A stretch of 64,000 nt of DNA from assembly GCA_036381435.1 (NCBI GenBank), contig DASVCW010000019.1, positions 1 to 64,000 on the forward strand, read 5' to 3'. The notes beneath the pieces are model-generated. The model was not told the DNA's origin. It did not search any database and was given only the letters and a program-made list of their open reading frames with translations. Positions 34,431 to 43,437 of the stretch are shown here, piece by piece. The translations under genes and the position numbers were made by a program. Source of the DNA: Fodinibius sp036381435. GTDB taxonomy: Bacteria > Bacteroidota > Rhodothermia > Balneolales > Balneolaceae. Every line of letters starts with the position of its first letter. Within the stretch, counting starts at the first letter, position 1.

Positions 34431-36230
34431 CTAAGAATCCGACTGCTTGTAATATTTTGACTGAGACCTGCTTCCGGAACTGCCTCTCGTGGGGCGCGGC
34501 TTTCGGGTATCTTTTTTCTTACTACCGTTGCCTTTATAATACTTTCCTTTCGAATTTTTGTCTTTTTTGTAATAATCCAGGTCTTCAGAATCAGGTTTTC
34601 CTGTATCGACATCCTCAAGTTCGGCATCTTCATTCGCAATTAGTTCATCCACATCTTTTTCCTGCATTACTACATCAGTAACATCTATATCAGAACCGGC
34701 AATAGTGGCTTTATACTCGTTGAGTGAAACGGTTTCATCAGCAACCAGCGTAACTTTCAAGCGGTAGCGGAACATCCATTTCGACTTGATGCTAAAAATG
34801 CCTTTTTCAAGATAAGATTTAAGGTAAGGGTTGATGTAGATATCAACAGCGCGGTAATCGGTGTTGGTTCGAAACTTGCTGAGCCATGCATCAAGGTCGG
34901 CAATGATGGTATTTTGAGTAACCACATTACCCGATCCGCCGCAGGTAGGGCAAACTTTTGATACCGAATTAACTACACTCGGGCGAATGCGCTGGCGTGT
35001 GATTTGAGCGACGCCAAAATCACTCATGCCAATAACATTCGTTTTTGCAGGGTCTTTTTTGAACTCTTTTTTGAGTTCATCATAAATCTTCTTGCGGTTT
35101 TTATCATTTCGTAAATCAATGAAATCAACCACAATAATACCGCCAATATCTCGCAGACGAAGCTGTTTTGCTATCTCTCGTGCTGCTTCCAGATTGGTTT
35201 TCAGCGAATTATCTTCCTGTTTCTTTTTCGCGGCATAAGGTCCCGAGTTAACATCAACCACGTACATGGCTTCAGTTTGTTCGAAAATTAAATAGCCGCC
35301 GGAAGGCATGCGGACCCGCGGGCTGAAAATGGAATCCACATCTTTGGCAATTTTCATGAAGTCAAAAATGTGCTCACGTCCCTTGTAAAGCTCCACGTTC
35401 GGAATCATTTGCGGTGCAATCTGACTCACGTACGACTTTATGTTTTTAAACATAGCGGGATCGTCAACCAGCACGCGGTCGTATTGTTTGGCAAAAAGGT
35501 CCCGAACCAGGCTCTCGGTCATGTCCAGATCTTTATAAAGCAGCGCGGGTGGTTTCGCCGTTTCGAGGCGCTCAAGAATATGCTCCCACTTCTTCAGCAC
35601 ATCCCGCATATCATCTTCAAGAGCTTTTTTATCCTGGCCCTTTGCAACCGTTCGAATGATGACTCCAAAACCTTCCGGTACCATTGAGCCTACCACACTT
35701 TTAAGCCTTCGCCGCTCTTTGTAATTATTGATTTTACGGGATACAGCGATGTATTCACCCATAGGGATGAGCACGAGAAAACGGCCCGCTACGGTGATAT
35801 CAGTAGAAATTCGTGGCCCTTTTGAACCGATCGGCTCTTTAACAATTTGCACCAAAAGTTTCTGCCCGGACTGCAATATCTTTCCGGCCCAGTTTTGCTT
35901 CTCATAATTGGGAATTTTGTCAAAGTTTGTCTTTTCGAGCTCATCGCGGACATTCTTATGAATGGCATTGCGTCCGTTGAGCATCTGTACGTATTCTTTC
36001 AGATGGTCGCTGGCATCAGAGAAGTGCAAAAAGGCATCTTTAGGTGTACCCATATCGATAAAAGCCGCACGAATGCCACTCATTACCTTGTGTACATTTG
36101 CCAGATAAATATTACCAACAGTGCGTTGGTTCTCTTCAGATTCTATAAATAGCTGAGCAAGTTCGCCATTTTCCAGCAGAGCTATTCGGGTCTGTTTCCC
36201 CGAAGCGTGAATAATGATTTGATTTTTCAT
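34431..36230 (-). CDS. rng: ribonuclease G/E family endoribonuclease
   Basis: A 599-residue RNase G/E. The S1 RNA-binding domain lies at about residues 30-110 (GNIYLANVHKVMSGIRAAFIDMG), the catalytic DNase I-like part includes VDVNSGPYA and GGIIVVDFIDLRNDKNRK (metal-binding aspartates), and the zinc link is CPTCGGSG. The C-terminus (from about residue 560) is a lysine- and serine-rich low-complexity tail (SKKKDTRKPRPTRGSSGSR). It processes rRNA ends and starts mRNA decay. 485 bp of non-coding DNA precede it. Confidence 0.94.
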   Translation of the reverse strand: MKNQIIIHASGKQTRIALLENGELAQLFIESEENQRTVGNIYLANVHKVMSGIRAAFIDMGTPKDAFLHFSDASDHLKEYVQMLNGRNAIHKNVRDELEKTNFDKIPNYEKQNWAGKILQSGQKLLVQIVKEPIGSKGPRISTDITVAGRFLVLIPMGEYIAVSRKINNYKERRRLKSVVGSMVPEGFGVIIRTVAKGQDKKALEDDMRDVLKKWEHILERLETAKPPALLYKDLDMTESLVRDLFAKQYDRVLVDDPAMFKNIKSYVSQIAPQMIPNVELYKGREHIFDFMKIAKDVDSIFSPRVRMPSGGYLIFEQTEAMYVVDVNSGPYAAKKKQEDNSLKTNLEAAREIAKQLRLRDIGGIIVVDFIDLRNDKNRKKIYDELKKEFKKDPAKTNVIGMSDFGVAQITRQRIRPSVVNSVSKVCPTCGGSGNVVTQNTIIADLDAWLSKFRTNTDYRAVDIYINPYLKSYLEKGIFSIKSKWMFRYRLKVTLVADETVSLNEYKATIAGSDIDVTDVVMQEKDVDELIANEDAELEDVDTGKPDSEDLDYYKKDKNSKGKYYKGNGSKKKDTRKPRPTRGSSGSRSQSKYYKQSDS

Positions 36231-36715
36231 TGAAATACTCGTCTTTCACGCAGCCACTATTCTCCGGACTTTCAATCCTGATCAAAGATTCAATCGGTTT
36301 TACCATAGATATGACAGTCTTAAAAATTGTTTGTCGAAGCGGAGGTCCAGCGGCCGCTGTATTAAAATTCCTGTTAGGAGAAAAATTTGTTTGTGTACAT
36401 CGTTGATATTCAGAGAGGGGAGTATCTTGCAGCGAATCAACACAAGAGTTCGGCGAAAGCAAAAAATCTACCGAACGATACAAATAGACATAAAAATGCT
36501 TTAGAAAAGCTGAAAAAAAGGTTAATAAGGCTTGTGGAGTTGTTAAAAGCTGCAAAAGAAACCTAAAAATTTTTTTAAGAAAAATTCTCTGAACGTTTTC
36601 AAACGAATACTATAATATACAAGTAGTTTGACATTAATGTAAGTACTAAAAAAATTAATTACAGGAGCCTCTGTGAACTGTTATTCTATCCAAATTTCTT
36701 GGATGAGTAAACTTC
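36231..36715. other. 485 bp intergenic region upstream of RNase G gene
   Basis: No gene is supported; a 139-codon frame on the minus strand (36136-36555) overlaps the RNase G start, reads a different frame and resembles no family. The region becomes AT-rich at 36550-36665 and includes a run of A/T at 36565-36590. It should hold the RNase G promoter (minus strand). I see no riboswitch or RNA gene pattern. Confidence 0.5.
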
Positions 36716-38005
36716 TCACTTCTCACTTCCCACTTCTTCATCCTGATCAATCCGCTTAATTTTAGCCCCGACAGCGCTCAATTTTTCTTCTAAATCCTCA
36801 TAACCGCGGTCAAGGTGATAAATGCGCAATACTTCCGTTGTTCCCTCGGCAGCCATTCCTGCCAAAACAAGGCTTACGCTTGCACGAAGGTCGGTACTCA
36901 TCACTGAAGCGCCTTTAAGCGGCGTTTTACCTTTAATATGGACCGCATTTTTTTTCACTTCCAGGTCGGCCCCGAGTCGAACTACTTCCGGCACATAACT
37001 GAACCGGTCAAAGTAAATGGTGTCTGTGACCGAAGAATCTCCCGCGGCTTGTGTCATCATCGTTGACCATTGTGCCTGCAGGTCGGTCGGGAAACCGGGG
37101 TAAACTTTAGTTTTAACGGATGCAGGGTTGATTTGTTTTGGTGCCTTTATGTGAATAGAGCTGTCCTCAATCGTCACTTCAGCGCCTGTTTTTTTGAAAG
37201 CTTTCGGGAAAGTTCCCAGATCATCTACATCAACCCCGGTAAGTGCAATTTCTGATTCGGGGTGCATGGCAGCAGCGATCATAAAAGTACCGGTTTCAAT
37301 GCGGTCAGCGGCATTGCGAATTTCAACGCCCTGCAGTTTATCAACGGCACGAATGGTGAGGGTATCAGTGCCGATTCCGTCAATATCTGCTCCCATTTTA
37401 GCCAGTTTTTTACAAAGAAGGACTACATCAGGCTCTTTGGCAGCATTTTTAAGGGTAAATTCCTTAGCTCGGAGAACCGAAGCAAGTACCAAATTTACTG
37501 TAGCTCCCACGCTGCTGGGTTCAAGGGTAAAGGTTCCGCCTTTCATCATTTTGGGAGCTTTGGCGATTACATAACCCTTTTCGAGTTTAATTTCAGCACC
37601 CATTTCACGCATTCCGTTCAGATGAAGGTCAACGGGACGCGGTCCCCAGGCACATCCGCCAGGCAGGGAAACTTTCGCCTCTCCGAATTTTCCCAATAAA
37701 GCGCCGAGCATATAGAATGACGCCCGCATTTTTCGGACCAATTCGTAAGGAGCTTCTTTATGACAAAGATTGGCGGAATCTATAGTAAGTGTTCCTTCAT
37801 CTTCATCAAAATCCACACGGGTTCCGGTTACGCGAATTACATTATTGAAAGTGTAAATATCGCGCAGTTTGGGAATGTTGGTAATGGTTGTAGGTGAATC
37901 ACCCAAAATAGCCGCCGCCATTAAAGGCAAAGCCGCATTTTTTGATCCGCTGATAGGTATGGTGCCTTTGAGAGGGGTGGGGCCTTCTATAACAAATTTA
38001 TCCAA
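36716..38005 (-). CDS. murA: UDP-N-acetylglucosamine 1-carboxyvinyltransferase MurA
   Basis: A 429-residue EPSP-synthase-fold enzyme that transfers enolpyruvate to UDP-GlcNAc, the first committed step of peptidoglycan synthesis. SGSKNAALPLMAA near the N-terminus binds substrate, and the catalytic cysteine is Cys118 in LPGGCAWGPRPVDLHL, so fosfomycin sensitivity would be expected. The last residues (DEEVGSEK) are encoded by a simple GAAGTGGGAAGTGAGAAGTGAG repeat. The start overlaps the biotin carrier gene by 8 bases. Confidence 0.96.
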   Translation of the reverse strand: MDKFVIEGPTPLKGTIPISGSKNAALPLMAAAILGDSPTTITNIPKLRDIYTFNNVIRVTGTRVDFDEDEGTLTIDSANLCHKEAPYELVRKMRASFYMLGALLGKFGEAKVSLPGGCAWGPRPVDLHLNGMREMGAEIKLEKGYVIAKAPKMMKGGTFTLEPSSVGATVNLVLASVLRAKEFTLKNAAKEPDVVLLCKKLAKMGADIDGIGTDTLTIRAVDKLQGVEIRNAADRIETGTFMIAAAMHPESEIALTGVDVDDLGTFPKAFKKTGAEVTIEDSSIHIKAPKQINPASVKTKVYPGFPTDLQAQWSTMMTQAAGDSSVTDTIYFDRFSYVPEVVRLGADLEVKKNAVHIKGKTPLKGASVMSTDLRASVSLVLAGMAAEGTTEVLRIYHLDRGYEDLEEKLSAVGAKIKRIDQDEEVGSEK

Positions 38006-38507
38006 TGGCTTCGATTTCTAAAATTAGAGCATTTTTTTCAAGAGAGTCACCTTCGGCTGCAGAAATGGATGCAACAACACCATCAACAGGTGCTTTAAGC
38101 TCATTTTCCATTTTCATGGCTTCGAGAATGACAACAGGATCGCCAAGGGCTACTTCATCGCCTTCGCTGACCAGGATTTCCAGAATTTTGCCGGGCATGG
38201 GCGCGTTAAGTTCTCCTTCGCCAACGTCTGCCGCTGTTTTAAATCCGAGACGGTCGAGGAGCAGGTCTTGCTCATCACGCACATCAACAGAGCACCAAGT
38301 ACCGTTAAGGGTGAAAGTGATGGTGTGTTTATCCCGCTCAACGTTATCAATTTTATAAAGTTTTGTACCTAAACGGAGCAGATAGCGTCCGTTTTTTTGA
38401 CGGGTAAATTCATAGGATTGAGCTTCATCCCCGAATCGAACTTCACTAGCATCATCAAGCAGTTCAAGTTCAGTGATTTCATCATTAATGGTAGCTTCAA
38501 GCTTCAT
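37998..38507 (-). CDS. biotin carboxyl carrier protein-like subunit
   Basis: A 169-residue biotin/lipoyl carrier. The C-terminal 75 residues form the carrier domain with the biotinylation motif EAMKMEN (Lys132) preceded by NAPMPGKILEILVSEGDEV. The N-terminal 90 residues match the region found in the carrier subunits of acyl-CoA carboxylases and decarboxylases (propionyl/methylmalonyl type) rather than AccB of fatty-acid synthesis; this choice is inference. No carboxyltransferase gene is adjacent. It overlaps murA by 8 bases and the next gene upstream by 1 base. Confidence 0.85.
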   Translation of the reverse strand: MKLEATINDEITELELLDDASEVRFGDEAQSYEFTRQKNGRYLLRLGTKLYKIDNVERDKHTITFTLNGTWCSVDVRDEQDLLLDRLGFKTAADVGEGELNAPMPGKILEILVSEGDEVALGDPVVILEAMKMENELKAPVDGVVASISAAEGDSLEKNALILEIEAIG

Positions 38508-38779
38508 TATTTATTTTTGTTGATTTCTGATAAGCCTTTGCTGGTAGCACGAAAGGTAAAATTTTGCAGATGATCGGAATCATACGAGCCTGTCAGGTTG
38601 ACTTTGCCGCCTTTGCTTTCATAAGCTTCAATAAATCCAAAGCTCAGCAAATTGATCAAATCATCCCGAAGTTCGCCATATAACAGGCCGGTTTCTTCTA
38701 AAATATCCTGAAATTCTTCAGGGAAAATTAACTTTCCTAATACAAGGCGTTCACTTTTTGTAACTTCATGTTTACTCAT
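38507..38779 (-). CDS. small hypothetical protein
   Basis: A 90-residue acidic protein, MSKHEVTKSERLVLGKLIFP at its start. It has the size and helix-helix-strand look of a small winged-helix domain (ELRDDLINLLSFGFIEAYES, then a short sheet), but I do not recognise a family. It overlaps the biotin carrier gene by one base, so it is part of the same operon with murA. No cysteine or membrane segment is present. Confidence 0.65.
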   Translation of the reverse strand: MSKHEVTKSERLVLGKLIFPEEFQDILEETGLLYGELRDDLINLLSFGFIEAYESKGGKVNLTGSYDSDHLQNFTFRATSKGLSEINKNK

Positions 38780-38823
38780 CGGGCACTTCGTCTAAAAATA
38801 GGGGGTGATTACCATTTTCACAA

Positions 38824-39342
38824 CTATTGAAGACGAACGTCTCCATAGCTGATTAAGTTCTGCCGCCCGTCGTAAATCAGGATGCGATAAATGCCTGACG
38901 CCTGACTTCCGGCAGATGAATTTGCCACTATTGCGGCATTTAGGTTAATGGTAACCAAAGTGGTCGATGATAAGTTCTCAAGGATGTCGACAGGGCCATA
39001 AATTCTGCCCGGCAGCTCGAAGGCATATACATCAAGCGTGCTGATAGTTTCAAGCCCGGTGATGTAAAGATCAATGCGAAGATTTGAGTTTAAAGCTACG
39101 GGGTTGGGATAAGCGGGCGTTTCAATATCAATAAGTCCGCGGTACATGGGGGAGATCCGCCAGTCATCAGGATCTTCCTTATCGGCGATTGCCCTTCCGT
39201 TTGCCGTCATTTCGGTGATTCTCTGCGGTGCAACCAATGCCTGGTCTTCGAACCGGCGCTGATCATCACTTTTTGAACAGCCTGCAAGTAAAATTCCGGC
39301 TAAAAGAATAATTGAAAAATATGAACTAAATATTTTTGTCAT
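38824..39342 (-). CDS. hypothetical lipoprotein
   Basis: A 172-residue protein with a lipoprotein signal (IILLAGILLAGC, lipobox LAGC with Cys22). The mature part contains a DIETPAYPNPVALNSNLRIDLYI segment and ends with SSAGSQASGIYRILIYDGRQNLISYGDVRLQ, which resembles the beta-sandwich of FlgD-Ig or sorting-type domains. It is probably anchored in the outer or inner membrane facing the periplasm. It lies 44 bp upstream of the small gene of the murA operon and may be cotranscribed. Function unknown. Confidence 0.7.
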   Translation of the reverse strand: MTKIFSSYFSIILLAGILLAGCSKSDDQRRFEDQALVAPQRITEMTANGRAIADKEDPDDWRISPMYRGLIDIETPAYPNPVALNSNLRIDLYITGLETISTLDVYAFELPGRIYGPVDILENLSSTTLVTINLNAAIVANSSAGSQASGIYRILIYDGRQNLISYGDVRLQ

Positions 39343-39696
39343 GAATGATTTTCTTCCCGCTACTCGAAAATTTATATTCCGACGATAATATCGAAGTTTG
39401 AAGGCATAATAGAAATAAATTTTTCTTGCGGATTTTTAAGTAGCTTGAAGATTAATTATCTCGAAAGGCCATCCCCCTGCGCCCCCTTCAAAGGGGGAAT
39501 TAAACTGAATTATTTTGCAATAATTCAGTTCGCTTATAACAATTCTTATTCTTTATAATAAATCAGTATTAATAGGAATTGATCCGCTGATGCAATCAGT
39601 GGAGCACTTGTCCCCCTTCGAAGGGGGTAAGGGGGATGGCTTGAGAAACTATTAGAACCAAATTACTGATAAAATTTTTAAAACAATTCAGATCAA
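39343..39696. other. 354 bp divergent intergenic region
   Basis: Lies between the lipoprotein gene (-) and dut (+). Almost half is the fold-back element at 39468-39640. The remaining parts are AT-rich and should carry the two divergent promoters; the dut promoter would then lie in the last 57 bases or inside the element. No gene is present. Confidence 0.6.
39468..39640. mobile_element. 173 bp fold-back (MITE-like) element
   Basis: The left end GCCATCCCCCTGCG plus CCCCCTTCAAAGGGGGA matches the inverted right end TCCCCCTTCGAAGGGGG plus TAAGGGGGATGGC with few mismatches. Inner hairpins ACTGAATTATT...AATAATTCAGT and CCGCTGATGCAATCAG(T)GG are in the same order as in the element at 21938-22098. 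The two copies are clearly homologous over their full length, with point changes and a 12 bp length difference in the AT-rich centre. Confidence 0.8.
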
Positions 39697-40140
39697 ATGA
39701 ACATCCTATTCAAAAAGCTCCCCAATGGCAAAGATTTACCCCTACCGACTTATGAAACAGAATTTGCCGCGGGTATGGATATCCGGGCTGCACTGAATGA
39801 ACCGGTAGAATTACAGCCGGGCAAGCGGATACTGGTTCCTACAGGTTTGCAAATGGCTCTCCCAAAAGGCTATGAAGCTCAAATTCGTCCCCGCAGCGGA
39901 CTCGCTTACCGAAATGGCATCACCATGCTAAATACGCCCGGTACTATTGATGCCGACTACCGGGGTGAAGTGAAAGTACTGGCCGTGAATCTGGGAGATG
40001 AAGCCTTCACTATTAATCATGGCGACCGTATCGCTCAAATGGTGATTGCCCCTGTTACTCAAGCTACCGTTCAGGAAGCGGATGACTTATCAGAAACCGA
40101 GCGAGGAAAAGGCGGTTTTGGAAGTACGGGAGTGAAGTAG
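39697..40140 (+). CDS. dut: deoxyuridine 5'-triphosphate nucleotidohydrolase (dUTPase)
   Basis: A 147-residue trimeric dUTPase. All five motifs are present: AGMDIRAA, PRSGLAYRNG, LNTPGTIDADYRGEV, GDRIAQMVI and the C-terminal GKGGFGSTG. It splits dUTP to dUMP and pyrophosphate, both preventing uracil in DNA and supplying dUMP for thymidylate synthase; its substrate comes partly from the dCTP deaminase at 23545-24756. Single gene between a fold-back element and a terminator. Confidence 0.97.
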   Translation: MNILFKKLPNGKDLPLPTYETEFAAGMDIRAALNEPVELQPGKRILVPTGLQMALPKGYEAQIRPRSGLAYRNGITMLNTPGTIDADYRGEVKVLAVNLGDEAFTINHGDRIAQMVIAPVTQATVQEADDLSETERGKGGFGSTGVK

Positions 40141-40173
40141 GCCGCGGATTTACAGGGATTGAAACGGATTTTT

Positions 40174-40214
40174 ATAAAAAACCTCTGACAGCGTTCAAAA
40201 CGCTGTCAGAGGTT
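40174..40214 (-). terminator. intrinsic terminator for the S9 peptidase gene
   Basis: AACCTCTGACAGCG (40180-40193) and CGCTGTCAGAGGTT (40201-40214) form a perfect 14 bp stem with a 7 nt loop. On the minus strand the stem is followed by a TTTTTT run (complement of 40175-40180). It lies 24 bases past the end of the minus-strand S9 peptidase gene. It may also terminate dut on the plus strand, but the T-run there is weak. Confidence 0.88.
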
Positions 40215-40238
40215 AGATTTAAGTCTGCTCAATAAAAA

Positions 40239-42605
40239 TTAGTCGTCGTACTCCGGGATGCTGTAATCAACTGCATCCGGACGATAATCACTCAGCAAAT
40301 GCTCGGCAAAATAGCGCCAGAGCATGCGCTCAAAATAAGGGCTATATTCGCCATAACCGTGGCGTTGACCGGGCATAATCATATAATCAAAATCTTTGCC
40401 CGCTTTGATTAGGGCATTAGCCATTCGAATGGTGTTTGCCGGGTGTACATTATTGTCGACAGTACCTGTCGTCAGCAGCAGATGTCCTTCCAGGTTTTCG
40501 GCCAGCTCAATATTCGTTTCTACCGGTGCTTTGAATACAGTAATGGTACTGTCTTTTACTCCGCCTTCGCTATCATCCACCTCAATCGTTTTCGTTACTT
40601 TTTTGACCCCGTTGTGTGCTTCACTCCACCAGAGGTTATAAACATTGTTATCATGATTTCCCGATGAAGAAACGGCTACATCATAAAAATCGGGATAGGT
40701 GAGGAGGGCAGCAGTGCTCATAAATCCTCCGCCCGAATGTCCATAAATACCGACGCGGCTCTCATCAATAAAATTGTGGCGTGCGGCAAGCTGTTCGAGG
40801 CCATATTTATTGTCGATTAACGGATAGTCGCGTAGATCTCCGTATCCATAAGTGTGATAATATCTGGATCGAATCGGACTTCCGCCGCGCTGACCCATTG
40901 CTACGACTACAAAACCAAGTTGGGCGAGGGCGGTGGGACGTGCCCGTGAGCCGCGGATAGTAAAGCCGATGGGGAAAGGTTCGGTTTGCGGACCCGGATA
41001 TACATAAGCGATAATGGGATATTTCTTGGTTGAGTCAAAATTAAATGGTTTCCACATCACCCCGTAAATGTCAGTAACATCATCGGCTGCTTTAACTTTA
41101 AACATTTCCGGCGCTTTCCATCCCGCTTTTTTCATTCGGCTGACGTCTGTTTCTTGCAGCTTCATGATCACTTCGCCTTCACCATTACGCAGCACCGATT
41201 TGGTAGGCATATCAACCCTTGAATAATTATCTACGAAGTAATTCCCTTCTTCAGAAGCACTGATATCATGCGTGGCATTTTCAGGGGTAAGCCGTTTAAA
41301 ATCACTGCCGTCAAAACGAACTTTATAGAGCTGGGCATAATAGGGATTTACTCCTTCTTCGCGTCCATAACCTTCAAAATAGATGGTCTGTGCGGTAGTA
41401 TCAATTTTGACAACATCTCCTACGGTATAGAAGCCTTCGGTTATTCGGTTTATCAGATTTCCTTCATTATCATAGCGATATAATTGTCCCCATCCCGATC
41501 GTTCTGACCACCAGATAAACTGCTCACCATTATTGATTACCGCTAACTGCCCGCCGAAGCGAGGGTTAAAATAAGGTTTACTTTCTTCGCTAAACAATAC
41601 TTCTGTTTCACCCGTGGCAGTATTGGCCTTGAGTACATCGTATTTGTTTCGAAGACGGTTACGGCGCAGGATATACAAATAGTCGGAGCCCATGCCGGTA
41701 AATAAACCCGCGTAGCCTTCTTGCCATTCTTCTTTAGCGGTTTGCATTTTTACTCCGCCGGTATTGGAAAGGGTATCGGCATTGAATACCCATATTTCAG
41801 TTTTACCAATATGCTCCTCACCGGGCATAGCGTATTTATAGGTCTCCAGGGTGGGACGTTCACCTAAAGTGTGAATCACCCAAAGTTCATCTACTTTGCG
41901 TTCATCTCTTCTGCGAACATATAGCTTATTGGAATCTTTAAACCATCGAGCCGTAGATCTTAATCGTTTATTGCTTGTAGTGTCACTTTCATCGGCCTGA
42001 AAGCTGTACCAGCGTTCACCGCCGGTAGTCAATTGATATTCGGTACTGTCGGGATCATTAGCCTTCATTAAATACAGATTATGATTTCTGGCGAAAGCGA
42101 TCCAGGTGCTGTCGGGCGAGTAGGTTTTCCAGTCATCATCCGGTTCTTGCCGAAGTGAATCACCTTTGATGAGTTCCCGGCTATCCACCCGGTATTTGAA
42201 TTTGATGCTATCCACATGAAAAGTAAAAAGTCCTTCTTTAGTGTCGTATTCAAAATCTTTAAGAGGCAGATCTTTACTGTTGAAGGGTTTATTCAAAAGA
42301 GCGGACAGATTAGCGGCCATTTCATCTTGATCAAAGAGCAGTCGTTTTTCTCTTTCGGACGCGTTCACGATGTACCAGTTTTTGCCTTCATCGCTTTCAT
42401 AGCTGTACCAAAAACGATTCTTATTTTCAATCCACTCGGCATCCACTTCGGTGCTGCCCACCATCTTTTGCATTCTTTGAGTGGTGAACTGCTCCGCGAG
42501 ATCAAAATTTGCCTGAGCCGATACTCTTTGAGAAGAAAGGGTTAAAATGAAAACTGCACTAAAAATGAAGGCAAGAAGATGCCCTGCTGACTTTGATAAA
42601 TTCAT
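40239..42605 (-). CDS. S9 family (dipeptidyl peptidase IV-like) peptidase
   Basis: A 788-residue exported serine peptidase. A signal peptide (residues 10-31) precedes an eight-bladed beta-propeller DPP IV N-terminal domain (to about residue 520) and the alpha/beta hydrolase domain. The nucleophile is in IYGHSGGGFMS, the aspartate in GTVDNNVHP and the histidine in GQRHGYGE. It removes N-terminal dipeptides in the periplasm; Bacteroidota and relatives use several such enzymes to feed on peptides. Single gene ended by a strong terminator. Confidence 0.93.
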   Translation of the reverse strand: MNLSKSAGHLLAFIFSAVFILTLSSQRVSAQANFDLAEQFTTQRMQKMVGSTEVDAEWIENKNRFWYSYESDEGKNWYIVNASEREKRLLFDQDEMAANLSALLNKPFNSKDLPLKDFEYDTKEGLFTFHVDSIKFKYRVDSRELIKGDSLRQEPDDDWKTYSPDSTWIAFARNHNLYLMKANDPDSTEYQLTTGGERWYSFQADESDTTSNKRLRSTARWFKDSNKLYVRRRDERKVDELWVIHTLGERPTLETYKYAMPGEEHIGKTEIWVFNADTLSNTGGVKMQTAKEEWQEGYAGLFTGMGSDYLYILRRNRLRNKYDVLKANTATGETEVLFSEESKPYFNPRFGGQLAVINNGEQFIWWSERSGWGQLYRYDNEGNLINRITEGFYTVGDVVKIDTTAQTIYFEGYGREEGVNPYYAQLYKVRFDGSDFKRLTPENATHDISASEEGNYFVDNYSRVDMPTKSVLRNGEGEVIMKLQETDVSRMKKAGWKAPEMFKVKAADDVTDIYGVMWKPFNFDSTKKYPIIAYVYPGPQTEPFPIGFTIRGSRARPTALAQLGFVVVAMGQRGGSPIRSRYYHTYGYGDLRDYPLIDNKYGLEQLAARHNFIDESRVGIYGHSGGGFMSTAALLTYPDFYDVAVSSSGNHDNNVYNLWWSEAHNGVKKVTKTIEVDDSEGGVKDSTITVFKAPVETNIELAENLEGHLLLTTGTVDNNVHPANTIRMANALIKAGKDFDYMIMPGQRHGYGEYSPYFERMLWRYFAEHLLSDYRPDAVDYSIPEYDD

Positions 42606-42693
42606 AATTACAAATGGGGTGATTTAAAATTTACCTATATGTACAAAAAGGAAAGGAAATTTGCTATTTAAAGCGCGTAAAAGGTGGTAAAAC

Positions 42694-42742
42694 AAACGTG
42701 AGAAGTGAGATGTGAAACGGACTCATCTCACTTCTCACGTTT
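42694..42742. repeat. perfect 19 bp inverted repeat
   Basis: AAACGTGAGAAGTGAGATG at 42694-42712 is the exact reverse complement of 42724-42742, with an 11 nt loop. It lies between the end of the PH-domain gene (minus strand, ends 42752) and the start of the S9 peptidase gene. On the minus strand it is followed by GTTTGTTTTACC, so it may terminate the PH-domain gene. Its words (GAGAAGTGAGA, TTCTCACTTC) recur at the murA end (36713-36735). Confidence 0.75.
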
Positions 42743-42751
42743 CACGTTTGT

Positions 42752-43279
42752 TCATTCAAAATGCTTGCGTTCTTTTTCATAGTCTTCATCCGAGACGAGC
42801 CCTTGTTGCCAGAGTCCTGTCAGATAATCCAATCGATCCATCGTCCCGGCTTCATACTCCGGTTCGCGGGGTTTCGTCTGTTCTTGCTGCCTCAGTTGCT
42901 GTTTTTCTGTGGCAATAGCTGTTTCGATCAGCGCTTGCAGATTTTGCGGACTTTCCATCCCGAACAGCGTCATAGATGAAGCCGAAGTGAAAAGCTGGAT
43001 ATCCCCGACATCCATTTTCTTTTGAATCCAGCTTTGCCGAATATGGACCCTTTCAATATTTACCAAATCAACATTGCGCTCGTACTTGCTGTCGCGGGAA
43101 GTAATTTTAGTACCACTTACCACATATGAAACCCGTTTTTGTCGTTTTCTCACCCAGTATAAGCCTATAAAACCAATCCCGAACACAGGAATTAGAAGAA
43201 TAGAAACGACATAACCGATGATGTGATTTTTCCAGCTTGTTTCAAGTGAAATGCTCTTGTTTTTAGGCTGATCATTCAT
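42752..43279 (-). CDS. PH-domain membrane protein with SHOCT-like tail
   Basis: A 175-residue protein with two hydrophobic segments at about residues 17-40 (HIIGYVVSILLIPVFGIGFIG) and a bacterial PH (DUF304/bPH2) domain following it (YVVSGTKITSRDSKYERNVDLVNIERVHI). The C-terminal 30 residues, MDRLDYLTGLWQQGLVSDEDYEKE, form a SHOCT-like motif. It is probably an inner-membrane protein with a cytoplasmic PH domain; function unknown. It is transcribed away from the ccm genes, 158 bp from ccmC. Confidence 0.8.
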   Translation of the reverse strand: MNDQPKNKSISLETSWKNHIIGYVVSILLIPVFGIGFIGLYWVRKRQKRVSYVVSGTKITSRDSKYERNVDLVNIERVHIRQSWIQKKMDVGDIQLFTSASSMTLFGMESPQNLQALIETAIATEKQQLRQQEQTKPREPEYEAGTMDRLDYLTGLWQQGLVSDEDYEKERKHFE

Positions 43280-43437
43280 GGTTTTAGTGCTTTATATGAT
43301 GTATTTTTCAAACACTATAAACTTAGGCAAAATTCATAAAATCCAAAGTCGGAAAGACTAATTTTTCCCAATCAGATTTTGTATATTACCGCGCTTCAAA
43401 CAGAGTCTGAAAATCTCAGGCGAAAAACAACCTTTGC

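Noticed and set aside
36136..36555. 139-codon minus-strand frame overlapping the RNase G start
   Set aside because: It overlaps the proven RNase G N-terminus in another frame and has no recognisable domain; composition is unlike the neighbours.
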